Source: CAMUQR01 sp963539845
GTDB taxonomy: Bacteria > Patescibacteriota > Saccharimonadia > Saccharimonadales > Saccharimonadaceae
NCBI GenBank assembly: GCA_963539845.1
Contig: CAUTML010000002.1
Location: 62,001 to 126,000 of the forward strand
Reading direction: 5' to 3'
DNA length: 64,000 nucleotides
Both the position numbers and the translations under genes were made by a program. Shown in pieces: positions 1 through 9,061 of this stretch. The notes under the pieces were generated by a model. The model was not told the origin of the DNA. It saw only the letters and a program-made list of their open reading frames with translations, and made no database searches. Positions within the stretch are counted from its first letter, which is position 1; each line of letters begins with the position of its first letter.

Positions 1-565
1 CCGGAATAAGATTGCCAGTGCCAGCCACTGTGATTTTCGGATAAATTGTTGATGACGTTGTGGTAAATTTTACAATATTATCGGCAGTTAGCTCCAGCCC
101 GGCCACCTCTGGCCGATGGAGTTGATTGACATAAATAAACTCGCCCAGACCTTTATAGGCTAATTTTTGCCAAAACAACTGCATTTCGGCAGTTAATTGA
201 CCGCAAGCCAACTCAATTACCGCCGGACAAGCTAGTTTCCAGTAATTGATCGCTTCCACCACCCCAATTTGAAAAATCACGCCCGCCAAATCGTCATTTT
301 GAACCAAAGAACCAGTTTTTAAGCCTAACTCTAAACGATGAGTAAAGGTTTTAGTCGTTAATTGATCAAGCCAGTCCACCGTTTCACCAGCAACAACACC
401 GTCATTTGCATTGTTAATCAGTTCTTGACGCATCGCCAGCCGTTCCGCTTCATTTGCCACCAGCTGATAATCAAACTCCAACAGCAACCGCCCATCGCGC
501 CATTGTTGACGCCAGCCAGCAAACACTAGTTTTTGGTAAACTCGTCGTAAATCCCGAAAATTCAT
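1..565 (-). CDS. Partial protein resembling MurL (UDP-MurNAc-L-Ala-L-Glu epimerase), N-terminal part
   Basis: This open frame runs off the left edge; only the first 188 residues are visible. It is soluble, with no signal peptide or membrane segment. The pattern GVVEAINYWKLACP, then a short spacer and FWQKLAYKGLGEFIY, recalls the N-terminal region of MurL-type epimerases. Those convert the L-Glu of UDP-MurNAc-dipeptide to D-Glu in organisms that lack the usual glutamate racemase route. I make this link from memory of the family pattern, so it is tentative; a Patescibacteria-specific hypothetical protein is the alternative. The start is the ATG at 565, chosen because TAAAAT ends six bases before it and no Shine-Dalgarno is present. 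That is the leaderless arrangement seen at many genes in this window. Confidence 0.4.
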   Translation of the reverse strand, partial: MNFRDLRRVYQKLVFAGWRQQWRDGRLLLEFDYQLVANEAERLAMRQELINNANDGVVAGETVDWLDQLTTKTFTHRLELGLKTGSLVQNDDLAGVIFQIGVVEAINYWKLACPAVIELACGQLTAEMQLFWQKLAYKGLGEFIYVNQLHRPEVAGLELTADNIVKFTTTSSTIYPKITVAGTGNLIP

Positions 566-571
566 GTTTCT

Positions 572-577
572 ATTTTA
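572..577 (-). promoter_or_regulatory. -10 element of a leaderless promoter, MurL-like gene
   Basis: TAAAAT lies six bases upstream of the ATG at 565, so the predicted transcription start falls at or next to the start codon. There is no TGn extension here. Confidence 0.45.
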
Positions 578-613
578 CTCTCTATCGACGACAAGCTCAA
601 CTCCTACCCTAAA

Positions 614-3600
614 CTAGCCACCGATTTTTTGACCAAATGGATCAGCGTTAGCCGACGGGAAACAATCAAAACGATAGCGCGCCCCGAATCGATTACCGAT
701 AATAGTTTGACCACTGACATAATTAGCCCGATTTTGAATATCTTTGCGATTGGTGTATTTTTTGGCGCCGGTCTGGATCCAAGTGATATCGCTAAAACTA
801 TCATGTTCGTCAGCAACCGTTAGACGTTTTCCACCACGTAACACCTCATCAACCGCTTTAATCATCTCTGCGGTTGGGGCGCCGTAACAATTGCCTCGAT
901 TACACTTCCGACCGGCTTGATATGAGCGTCGAACGTTGTATTTGTTAAACCATCCTGAATTTAATAAATAATCTTTAGGCGAGGTAAATTTCTTGCTTTT
1001 ATCGGTCAAATTAGCTAACAGCGAAGCCTCAAATGCCAGAGCTTTAACATTGCTACCCTGCTCACTCATCATCGCTGCGGTAATTCGTCGAATTTCATCA
1101 TCAGTTAGCTCGGTATAACGACGCGACGTTCCAGCCGGCGGTGACTGACAACCATCAGCATCACGTTGACCATTGTTCGGTGGCAAATCTGACGAACCCA
1201 ATTGATTGTTATCGCTAGCCACATTACCAGCTGTAGCATATTGTTGGCCAACCATATCGCCAGCACAACCCTGGTTATCATCTAGCATGCATTGTACCCG
1301 CTCATCCATAAAATACAGCGCAAATATAATTCGACGCTTCTGTTCATCGCTTAAAACACCATTAACGTCCGATTTGCCTTTTAAAACACATTCTTGACCG
1401 CTGTTGATCAATTTACCGAACAAGCCACCAAACAACCGCTCGCCCAACCGGACACCGTCTCTTGTTTCGCCCAATTCTTTATCACCTTGCGACGCCATTT
1501 CGTCAAGTTGTTGCATACCATAGGGCACTTCACCGCGCTCAATGCAGTTGATTTTAAACGATAATAGCGGATTTAAAACATTGCGTTTTAAAACATTAAA
1601 ATATTTATAATTCGGATCAACCGGCGAACTAACGCCCCACTGAGGTTGAGTTAGGTGCTTATCGGTATAATACAGCTCATTCTGACCATTTTGACCCTTC
1701 TCTGTGACAAATTTCTGTTGCACAAAATAGCCATTTGACGATTCACGATCATCAATCGCCCATTCAAATTCATAATTCAAACCAGTTTCATCCAAACAAG
1801 GGTTATCTTTTTGTTCGGCGGTGTTTAATCCAGCAAAACCCTTAGAAACCACTCGACCATCACTTAAAATAATCGGTACTAGCGAGCATTCCTTGCCGTT
1901 TTTATCGACTGGTTTAAAATAAGTTTTGCAAGTTTTTGTGCTGCCATTATATTCACAGCCAGCGTCTTTTAAAACACCGTTGATATATTTCTCAATTTCG
2001 CGACCTTTAGCGCGAGCTTGCTGATAATTGCTAACCCGACCAGCGCCGTCATAACGATAGTTAATGGTGTAATCTTTTAGCGTAGTAGTCAGTTTGCCGT
2101 TGGCGTCTTTTTCATAAGTATTTGGTGCTAAATATTCCAAAACTCGATGTGGACTATAATCACTAGAGTTACTTTCAGTCTGAGGCACGCCTAGCATCAT
2201 CGAACAGAACGGATACATGCCGAGGCGATCTTTCGGATTAGAATTGTTCAAACCAGCAAATGATCGATATTCTGGATCTTGGCAATAATTCATTGTTCGG
2301 CGCATAGCTTCGATTTCCTCCGCCCCCGACAAAGCCGACACGCGAGGCAAAACCGCCGTTAAAGATTTCAAACCATACGACCAAGTACTGCTGATTCGAC
2401 CAGCAAAACTATGCATTCGTCCCATATACGGCAAACTACCCGCCAAAATACTGCCCATTAGCGTGTGCCGAGTAGTCATATCAAACGGACTGTGGGTTTG
2501 GCGAATCATGGCAGCTTTTTTGTTAATTAGGCTTTTTTGCGCAAAAGCTTGCTCAATGGCGGAGTTTTGCCCCAGTGGTAAATTACCACTACCCTGGGCT
2601 TGTTTATTGCTTAGTTCCGCCGTTCCAGTAGCCAAGGCGTTGACCATATCTTGTCCTTGAGTTTTGCTATTGACCCAATTACCGCCCAAGCCGTTTTGTA
2701 GTTCGGTCGACATCCAGATTTTTGCCCCCAAAAAGAAAGCAGTAACTCCGACTTGTTTAGCAATATCAACCATTTTTACAGCAACTGGGCCAACAAAGCC
2801 CGTCGAAAGTGCTAAAATCACTTGCCCCACGATCACCAACGCCTGAACTTCAAAACTGTCCATCACCCGGCAGAATTGACTAACATTTAACCCTAGTTTT
2901 TTGGCTTGGTTTTCGATGGATTCTTTAATTTTTAAATAACCTTTAATCGCTCCTTCGTCATTGACACCCAACTGCATTTTACGAAAAGATTCGTTCGGCG
3001 CATCCATATAACCATCCGTCATAAACCGATATGCCTGCGAATCAAAACCATTCATCTCATAATCAGTTATTTCCCGACTACCATCAGGATTATTGGTGGT
3101 AATTGGATTAGTGGCCATAATTTTGTTTAAATACATAGTCATTTCTTCTTCGGTCGACTCGCCCGCCTTAATAGACGACGCCATCGTCAAAAACCCAGCA
3201 GCATACCGACTGAGATGGACTGATTTAGCCACTTTAGCGCTATAAATCAGTTTGTTAGCCAGATTATAAAAAGAACAAGCGTCGCTAATGCCGTCAATCG
3301 CGTTTAGCATTTTCCCAATTCCAGCGTGAGAAGTCTCGCCGACAAGCTTCGCCGAATTAGCGTCATCCAAAGAATCTATAGCTTTCGTAAGTTTAGCTTC
3401 TTTATCCTTTAACGTCTCGAGAGCCTCGCCACTGTGATTACCACTTTCGATTTCACTCTTAACATGGTCAAGATCGTTTTGCAATTTAGCCTTGGCATTG
3501 TCGGGTGTTTCGGTCCCATTGCGCACTTTGTCGTCTTGTTCGGCTTCTAGTTTTTCCTTGCTTAAATCACCATCTTTAACTTTTGATGATAAAGGCTCAA

Positions 3601-4387
3601 ATTTGATGCCTAGACGCTCCCGAATCGATTTAGTGATTTTATCACTATACATTCCGAACTTGCCCCTACTGGCATTAAAATGCTTATTGTGCCATTCCGG
3701 ATCGGCTAATAATCGATCGTTAAAATCGGCAGCGTTGGTGATTTTACGCCAGCCTCCGGGTGCGTCTGGATCATCAATTTCAACGCTAACAATCCGTTTA
3801 CGACCAAAAGAAGCTTCTTCTAGCTCAAATTTATAACCTTGGGCTTCCCATAGTTCAATCTGTTTTTGGCTCATTGTTGAGAAACGATGATGTTTTTTAC
3901 CAAAACCGAGCCGTGATTTTCGGGCTTCGATAAAATCATTTGGACCGTGTGATCGCTTAAAGCGATAAACCGATAATTTTCCGACTCGAGTGCGAGTGTT
4001 AAGACTTTGGATGTCAAACGTCTCAGTTAATCGCTCAGCTAATTGCAACGGCACTAGCGCCGGGAAAGCCATTGACAACCCAGTAACCAAAGTTACTAAC
4101 AGACCACCAAATAGTGCCCACGACGGACCTGATTTTTTAACAAAATTAGCCAAATTAGCTAAAAATTTGCCAGAGGATTCACCTGCCGAGGGTTGATAAT
4201 TAAATTCATTGCCTTGATTCTCAGCAAGACGCGCCTGATTAACATCATCAATCCCCCCGACCACTGACTGGTCATCGCCATGATCAAATAAGTACTGCTT
4301 AGGCATTGATGTTCGGTAAGGATTGTCCTCGTTAAACATCGCGCGGTACTTCTGCTCCACTGGATTACGATCTCGTTGACTGGCCAT
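614..4387 (-). CDS. Giant membrane protein of unknown function (1257 aa)
   Basis: I do not recognise a characterised family. About 80 charged N-terminal residues lead into a strong hydrophobic segment (SWALFGGLLVTLVTGLSMAF) at roughly residues 90-120. A long hydrophilic, Lys/Glu-rich region follows. Further hydrophobic stretches lie near residues 510-560 (VIVGQVILALSTGFVGPVAV) and 660-700. The C-terminal half is Gly/Asn-rich with scattered cysteines, suggesting an extracytoplasmic part. The start at 4387 (MASQRD) is preferred over one 14 codons upstream: TATAAT with TGG before it ends ten bases before this ATG, and the upstream gene's terminator occupies 4431-4458. Large proteins of this kind often accompany type IV secretion or pilus genes in Saccharibacteria, but no such gene is adjacent here, so the role is unknown. 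Confidence 0.75.
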   Translation of the reverse strand: MASQRDRNPVEQKYRAMFNEDNPYRTSMPKQYLFDHGDDQSVVGGIDDVNQARLAENQGNEFNYQPSAGESSGKFLANLANFVKKSGPSWALFGGLLVTLVTGLSMAFPALVPLQLAERLTETFDIQSLNTRTRVGKLSVYRFKRSHGPNDFIEARKSRLGFGKKHHRFSTMSQKQIELWEAQGYKFELEEASFGRKRIVSVEIDDPDAPGGWRKITNAADFNDRLLADPEWHNKHFNASRGKFGMYSDKITKSIRERLGIKFEPLSSKVKDGDLSKEKLEAEQDDKVRNGTETPDNAKAKLQNDLDHVKSEIESGNHSGEALETLKDKEAKLTKAIDSLDDANSAKLVGETSHAGIGKMLNAIDGISDACSFYNLANKLIYSAKVAKSVHLSRYAAGFLTMASSIKAGESTEEEMTMYLNKIMATNPITTNNPDGSREITDYEMNGFDSQAYRFMTDGYMDAPNESFRKMQLGVNDEGAIKGYLKIKESIENQAKKLGLNVSQFCRVMDSFEVQALVIVGQVILALSTGFVGPVAVKMVDIAKQVGVTAFFLGAKIWMSTELQNGLGGNWVNSKTQGQDMVNALATGTAELSNKQAQGSGNLPLGQNSAIEQAFAQKSLINKKAAMIRQTHSPFDMTTRHTLMGSILAGSLPYMGRMHSFAGRISSTWSYGLKSLTAVLPRVSALSGAEEIEAMRRTMNYCQDPEYRSFAGLNNSNPKDRLGMYPFCSMMLGVPQTESNSSDYSPHRVLEYLAPNTYEKDANGKLTTTLKDYTINYRYDGAGRVSNYQQARAKGREIEKYINGVLKDAGCEYNGSTKTCKTYFKPVDKNGKECSLVPIILSDGRVVSKGFAGLNTAEQKDNPCLDETGLNYEFEWAIDDRESSNGYFVQQKFVTEKGQNGQNELYYTDKHLTQPQWGVSSPVDPNYKYFNVLKRNVLNPLLSFKINCIERGEVPYGMQQLDEMASQGDKELGETRDGVRLGERLFGGLFGKLINSGQECVLKGKSDVNGVLSDEQKRRIIFALYFMDERVQCMLDDNQGCAGDMVGQQYATAGNVASDNNQLGSSDLPPNNGQRDADGCQSPPAGTSRRYTELTDDEIRRITAAMMSEQGSNVKALAFEASLLANLTDKSKKFTSPKDYLLNSGWFNKYNVRRSYQAGRKCNRGNCYGAPTAEMIKAVDEVLRGGKRLTVADEHDSFSDITWIQTGAKKYTNRKDIQNRANYVSGQTIIGNRFGARYRFDCFPSANADPFGQKIGG

Positions 4388-4397
4388 AATTAACTTT

Positions 4398-4403
4398 ATT
4401 ATA
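4398..4403 (-). promoter_or_regulatory. Extended -10 promoter with a very short leader, 1257-aa protein
   Basis: TGG-TATAAT ends ten bases before the ATG at 4387. It lies downstream of the preceding gene's terminator, so the gene has its own promoter and a leader of only a few bases. Confidence 0.5.
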
Positions 4404-4430
4404 CCAAAAAACTTATGCTTAAACCACAAA

Positions 4431-4458
4431 AACGCCCCAGTTTCATAGCTAGGGCGTT
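4431..4458 (-). terminator. Rho-independent terminator after the 1058-aa protein
   Basis: On the minus strand, AACGCCC and GGGCGTT form a 7-bp stem followed by T residues. It lies just past the stop of the gene ending at 4483. Confidence 0.7.
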
Positions 4459-4482
4459 ATTTGAGTAAAAACCTTATTCAGG

Positions 4483-7400
4483 CTAATACCTCGGTGCTAC
4501 TTCTCTTAGATAAACTGTTTGGACTTGGCCTTTATCGAGGGAGTTGTAATAAGACCAGATGTAGGTTTTAGGGGTGTGACGGAAGGTTTCGGCTGGTTCG
4601 GTTAGTTGCTCTTTGTTAGGTTTGAGCTTGTCGTAATCACTATGAATACCCGAACCATAGGTGCGACGGAGTTTGACTTGGCCGGCTTTGACTGGACCGG
4701 TGATGGTTAGTGGGACTTCGTCTTTATCGATGCCTTTTTCAACAGTATTGGCAGTAACTGGGTTTTGAGAGGTCATTAGGGCGCCAGTAACAATTAACCA
4801 AGCATCAATGTTACGAACCTTGTTATTGATGGTTAAATCACCATTAACGACAATTACCGCTTGGTCAGTATTAGCTAGTGAGCCGTGGTTAGCAGAGCTG
4901 TTAGCGGAAACATCGCCAGTGATGGTGGTATTGCCGTTATAAACATGAACACCCGATAGACTACCCGCGATATCACCACCGGCGTGGGAAGTGATGGTGG
5001 TGTTAGCGTAACGACCGGTTTTGAGATGAGAGAAGAAACTGGCTGGGTCAATCAGTTCGCTCGTGGCGTCGGCTTCAAATTGACCAAGTTTACCTTGATT
5101 GGCGAAGCTGAGGCGGTGCCAAGCTTTTTTGTCGTAAGTGCTTGCACCGAAACTACCGCTGTTGGTGGCGAACAGTTTACCGATGTCGCCTTGAGAGATG
5201 GCGTTGTATTCTGCCCAGGAACCAGCTCGACGTTGTGGAGATTGGCGACGATTGAGGTTAGTGATGATGTTTCCGCCAGATAATAGCATGCCGTTTTCAA
5301 CCGTGAAGAATGGTTTTTTGGAGACTACGAAACAGCGAGGTTGGGAGTGACGCCATTGGGGTTTGTTTTCTCTGTAGCTTTCTAGGTCTGAGTCGCTTCC
5401 AGCATTTCTCCAAGGATAAATTGAAGCCGCGAAACAGACCTTGGTGCCTGATGGCAGAGCTTCAACTTGGTAAGGCAAATCACCTAAACCGCCTAAATGA
5501 GGTTTGACGTTGTCACTGAGTCCGCCTTTGGTTGGCGTGATGTTAGTATGGATTAAACCATTTAAAGCATTAAAACCTTTTTGAATTGAGAAAGGATCTT
5601 CAGTTGAGTCAAATTTATATTCACCCTGAAGGGCGGTTTGACAGATACCTCCCTTTGGCACTTTGAAATGCTTACAAGGATGTTCATCAACTAGACCAGA
5701 TAACGGCGTGTTTTCAATGGTGGTGTCAGTTTCTGGCTTGAAGATCATTTTGGTGATCTGCCATTTGGCATTTTCTTCGCGTTGGTAATGGTAGCATTGA
5801 GCAGTGCCCTGATGTTGGTATTCAACGCACCAACAATCACCTTTCTTACATCTCTCTCTACAGCAGAACCTTTTAATATCTTCGTTCTCTTTCTTACAGT
5901 TTATTTTATTTTCAGGATCGCTTTTACATTTAACATTGCATTGTCGACTTAAGGAATTTTTTACGCTAGCTCTACTATTACCACAATAACCACCTTCACT
6001 AACATCTGGTTTGTGCCAATAGGACCATTGTTTTTTACGAATAACATAGCTATTGATGCCTTTATAATCTGGCAGGATTGGGTCGGTGATTGAGGCTATG
6101 TCTGGAGCTAACGGGAAAACATAAATCGTGCCGTCTGCACCAGGTGCTTCACCGAATTTAATGTCAACACAACTAGTTGATTCAGCTGTGAGTTTGCTTT
6201 TGGGTGGATCGGGCATATTGTTGGATTTGTCTGGCTTGGCTTGCACGGTGCGACAAATGTGACCAGAGGTGGCATCGATCGGATACCAAACTTTGTTTTT
6301 GTTGGCTTGGTTAATGGTTACTTCTTCTTGGTATTCAATTTGTGCGTAAGGGATGCCTTTGCCTAGGACAACGGCTTTTTCGGGTTTAAGAGTTGAACCA
6401 ACTGTCAAACCATTTGGCTCGACTTTAGTGACTTTGACATCATTTGGATTAAAGTCTAGTTTATCGTAGGCTCGATTATGACCAGAGAAGCTGTATTTGA
6501 TAGAAGTGTCTTTGCCGGGAAAGCCTCGTAGGCTTTTGTAGATTTTGTATTTAAAGGTTACTTTAGCTGTGCCGTTAACGGGTAAAAAGACTGGGTTGGG
6601 TTCGCCTTTGACCTGGGCGTCGACTTTGGCGGTTTTGGCATAAACGTTAGCCATGATTGGATTGGCACAACGCAAACGCAGAATCCATCGAGCGCGGTAT
6701 TTTTGGTTGAGGCCATCGGGTTTTTCCCAGACTACCACGGCGAGGCTTTGGCGGACGGGACTACTAGGATTGTAACCTATCACATCGTTACGATCATCCT
6801 TATTAATAGCAGTATTCATTCTTTCAGGAGTAAATTTATCAGTAGATTTATTGACACCTTCATAATATTGTGCTACCCTCCCATGAGATATCATCTTCTG
6901 GACAGTAACTACTTTACTAGTATCAGCGATGAAGTCGGCTTTCTTTTGTTTGTATAAAGATCCGTTATTGGACTGACTTTGGGGAACACCGACTAGAGAG
7001 TAAGCTAGGAATTTATAGCCGGTTTCTAACCAACTAGCACATTTCTTATAGCGTTTTTTGTAAACTTCCTTATTCTTGACAAATTTACGTGGGACTGGAG
7101 TGTCGCTTGCAGAGGTTTGGTTATAGGTTTGAATACATTGGTTAATTTCTCCAACATCATCTGGACCTCTATTAGGATCATGATATATAGCATAGTAGCG
7201 ATCCCAGGCAGCATCGAGATTTGGAAGATCAACGCTTTTTAGATTTTCTATATAAGTCATACGATCTTCGACAGCTTTAATAATAAAGCCAGCTCCTTGA
7301 CCTTTAAATACTTCTTGGTAAAGATCGGCATTGGGGTCATTATATAAATCGTAGCGTTGTTGAGCAGTTAATTCAGACTCAGGGATACCAACGCGTGGTG

Positions 7401-7659
7401 GGTCAATCGCATAAGGGACTTCGTGATTAGGATTAGATTGAGTAAACCGATATATAGGTGGCAAAACATTATGATTAGGCACGGCACTACCACGCCCAAA
7501 ATAACGGCCACCGCCTTTGTCAAAGACACTATGACCTTTAGCTTGAGAGGAGTTGTGCAGAGAAACAGTAGTTAGTAACCAGCCAGCACCAACTACGCCT
7601 ACAATTCCTAAACCTAATTTTAGCCAATTTTTATATTTACTCCGATACTTCATGCTCAC
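4483..7659 (-). CDS. Large exported protein with a Cys-rich region and a repetitive C-terminus (1058 aa)
   Basis: I do not recognise the family. After a basic N-terminus there is one membrane or signal-anchor segment (LGLGIVGVVGAGWLLTTVSL, about residues 14-33). The rest is hydrophilic and probably extracellular. A cysteine-dense stretch at about residues 555-630 (for example RFCCRERCKKGDCWC) could form disulphides or bind metal. The C-terminal third has short Gly/Asn/Thr-rich turns (TTITGDVSANSS, VVNGDLTINN) like a beta-solenoid or bactofilin-type fold; this is inferred from spacing only. The start is supported by GGGAGTG seven bases before the ATG. A surface or appendage component is plausible. 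Confidence 0.75.
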   Translation of the reverse strand: MSMKYRSKYKNWLKLGLGIVGVVGAGWLLTTVSLHNSSQAKGHSVFDKGGGRYFGRGSAVPNHNVLPPIYRFTQSNPNHEVPYAIDPPRVGIPESELTAQQRYDLYNDPNADLYQEVFKGQGAGFIIKAVEDRMTYIENLKSVDLPNLDAAWDRYYAIYHDPNRGPDDVGEINQCIQTYNQTSASDTPVPRKFVKNKEVYKKRYKKCASWLETGYKFLAYSLVGVPQSQSNNGSLYKQKKADFIADTSKVVTVQKMISHGRVAQYYEGVNKSTDKFTPERMNTAINKDDRNDVIGYNPSSPVRQSLAVVVWEKPDGLNQKYRARWILRLRCANPIMANVYAKTAKVDAQVKGEPNPVFLPVNGTAKVTFKYKIYKSLRGFPGKDTSIKYSFSGHNRAYDKLDFNPNDVKVTKVEPNGLTVGSTLKPEKAVVLGKGIPYAQIEYQEEVTINQANKNKVWYPIDATSGHICRTVQAKPDKSNNMPDPPKSKLTAESTSCVDIKFGEAPGADGTIYVFPLAPDIASITDPILPDYKGINSYVIRKKQWSYWHKPDVSEGGYCGNSRASVKNSLSRQCNVKCKSDPENKINCKKENEDIKRFCCRERCKKGDCWCVEYQHQGTAQCYHYQREENAKWQITKMIFKPETDTTIENTPLSGLVDEHPCKHFKVPKGGICQTALQGEYKFDSTEDPFSIQKGFNALNGLIHTNITPTKGGLSDNVKPHLGGLGDLPYQVEALPSGTKVCFAASIYPWRNAGSDSDLESYRENKPQWRHSQPRCFVVSKKPFFTVENGMLLSGGNIITNLNRRQSPQRRAGSWAEYNAISQGDIGKLFATNSGSFGASTYDKKAWHRLSFANQGKLGQFEADATSELIDPASFFSHLKTGRYANTTITSHAGGDIAGSLSGVHVYNGNTTITGDVSANSSANHGSLANTDQAVIVVNGDLTINNKVRNIDAWLIVTGALMTSQNPVTANTVEKGIDKDEVPLTITGPVKAGQVKLRRTYGSGIHSDYDKLKPNKEQLTEPAETFRHTPKTYIWSYYNSLDKGQVQTVYLREVAPRY

Positions 7660-7688
7660 TCCCTGTTTAGTTAACGTTACTTGACTTC

Positions 7689-7694
7689 ATTATA
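7689..7694 (-). promoter_or_regulatory. Extended -10 promoter of the 1058-aa exported protein
   Basis: TGA-TATAAT on the minus strand lies about 30 bases upstream of the ATG at 7659. A GGGAGTG ribosome binding site stands between them, so this is a conventional leader. Confidence 0.5.
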
Positions 7695-7720
7695 TCATAA
7701 GCATAATTAAAGTTAAATTA

Positions 7721-7749
7721 AAAAACCAAAGCTTAAAGCTTTGGTTTTT
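7721..7749 (-). terminator. Rho-independent terminator after the stalk-domain protein
   Basis: A perfect 12-bp stem (AAAAACCAAAGC with GCTTTGGTTTTT) has a 5-base loop and a T-rich tail on the minus strand. It lies just past the stop at 7766. Confidence 0.85.
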
Positions 7750-7765
7750 TAGAGGACTACATAAA

Positions 7766-8872
7766 CTAAAAACCTTCGAAGCCCATTAGCATATTACACA
7801 TCAGCCTATCTAACATAAGAACGTCAACATTACCAAATCGAATTCGAAGTGGATGATCGGGATCAACAAAAGTCTGAGGAAAAATATCGATTCGTTTTAA
7901 TTCTAAAAGCATTTTAAGTTCTTCCGCAGATATTTTATCCACATCACTTGAATTGAATGGATGATTATGCCAATTACCTTCTTGCATTTGATTTAAATCA
8001 ACGCCCATATACTCAGTGTAATAGAGATAGACGGTCTTGGTTAATAATGAAGCTTGCATTGGAGCATCCATTTGGTCACCGATGTTACCATCAGGCCCAA
8101 TTAGATCTTTGAACATCGGGGTTTTGCCGAATTTAGCCCACAGAATATAATCTGGTGAGCCTTGTTTGTTGCGTAGATCGAGCGGAATATTGCGCTCATC
8201 CGAATTTGGACTGAGACGCAATGCTCGGGCAAATTCCAGCATTATTTCACGGGTGGTGACTTCTTGATCCCAATTGCCTTTGTACAAATTGTTATACTGA
8301 GCTTTAATACGCACTAGTGGTATAGTATCATCATCATAACTAGAGACAAAATTATCCACGATTTGTTTATCCGATACTTTTACCCTTCCTGCTCTCACAT
8401 CATCCCTGTAATCTGGCACCGGGTTAGGATAAGCCGGTGGTAGAGCTTCTCGAACAAAAACACCATCAATGTCTGTGTTAGTTGATGAACTTTTGAAATG
8501 AGAGTCAATCAACACTCGTTTGTTAGCTGGTTGATAGTCTAAACTAAGACCCAGGGCTTCTAGGGAACGAAGTTTAGCATAACTAGCTCCATTGACAATG
8601 GCGATATCTTGATTAGCTTCAGATAAAACAGCTTGTCTGTCGTTGTAATTGACAGTGGCAGTTTTAGTAGCATTGTTCCAAGCTACATTAGCGCCTAGGT
8701 TTTCTAGGTCACGAATTGGTACCATCGCTCGTCCTTTGATTACCAGAGCTTGTCCTAAGGTTTGACCTTGGACTAACACTGGGATGGTTGGATAAGCTTC
8801 GTCAGCATAAGTTAGGCCAGTTGTTGCCATAACTAAACTTAATACAGTTGCCATAATTGTTCTTTTTTTCAT
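7766..8872 (-). CDS. Secreted protein with a copper amine oxidase N-terminal-like (stalk) domain
   Basis: The 368-residue product starts with a clear signal peptide (MKKRTIMATVLSLVMATTGLTYA, cleavage near residue 23). Residues about 27-125 form the stalk-domain pattern: GQALVIKGRAMVPIRDLENLG, then VAWNNATKTATV, and a second half with YAKLRSLEALGLSLDY. In Firmicutes this repeat is common in cell-surface proteins, where it is a structural module and not an enzyme. The remaining 240 residues match nothing I know. The start has GGAGGGAG close upstream. A single gene with its own terminator and a Firmicutes-type domain suggests possible transfer from a Firmicutes neighbour; that is inference. Confidence 0.7.
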   Translation of the reverse strand: MKKRTIMATVLSLVMATTGLTYADEAYPTIPVLVQGQTLGQALVIKGRAMVPIRDLENLGANVAWNNATKTATVNYNDRQAVLSEANQDIAIVNGASYAKLRSLEALGLSLDYQPANKRVLIDSHFKSSSTNTDIDGVFVREALPPAYPNPVPDYRDDVRAGRVKVSDKQIVDNFVSSYDDDTIPLVRIKAQYNNLYKGNWDQEVTTREIMLEFARALRLSPNSDERNIPLDLRNKQGSPDYILWAKFGKTPMFKDLIGPDGNIGDQMDAPMQASLLTKTVYLYYTEYMGVDLNQMQEGNWHNHPFNSSDVDKISAEELKMLLELKRIDIFPQTFVDPDHPLRIRFGNVDVLMLDRLMCNMLMGFEGF

Positions 8873-9061
8873 GATATTACTCCCTCCTTCCGCTTATTTA
8901 GCGGATAATAATAAAATAAAAAATAATGTGAAAAAATAATTAGCCAACAGTAAAGATTAACCTTGATCTAAAACTTAAGCTAATTTGTTAAAAAACTATT
9001 AAAGTCTAATCTAAACTAGACTTTAATTTATTATAGCATAAAAGTATGAGGAATGCAATAG

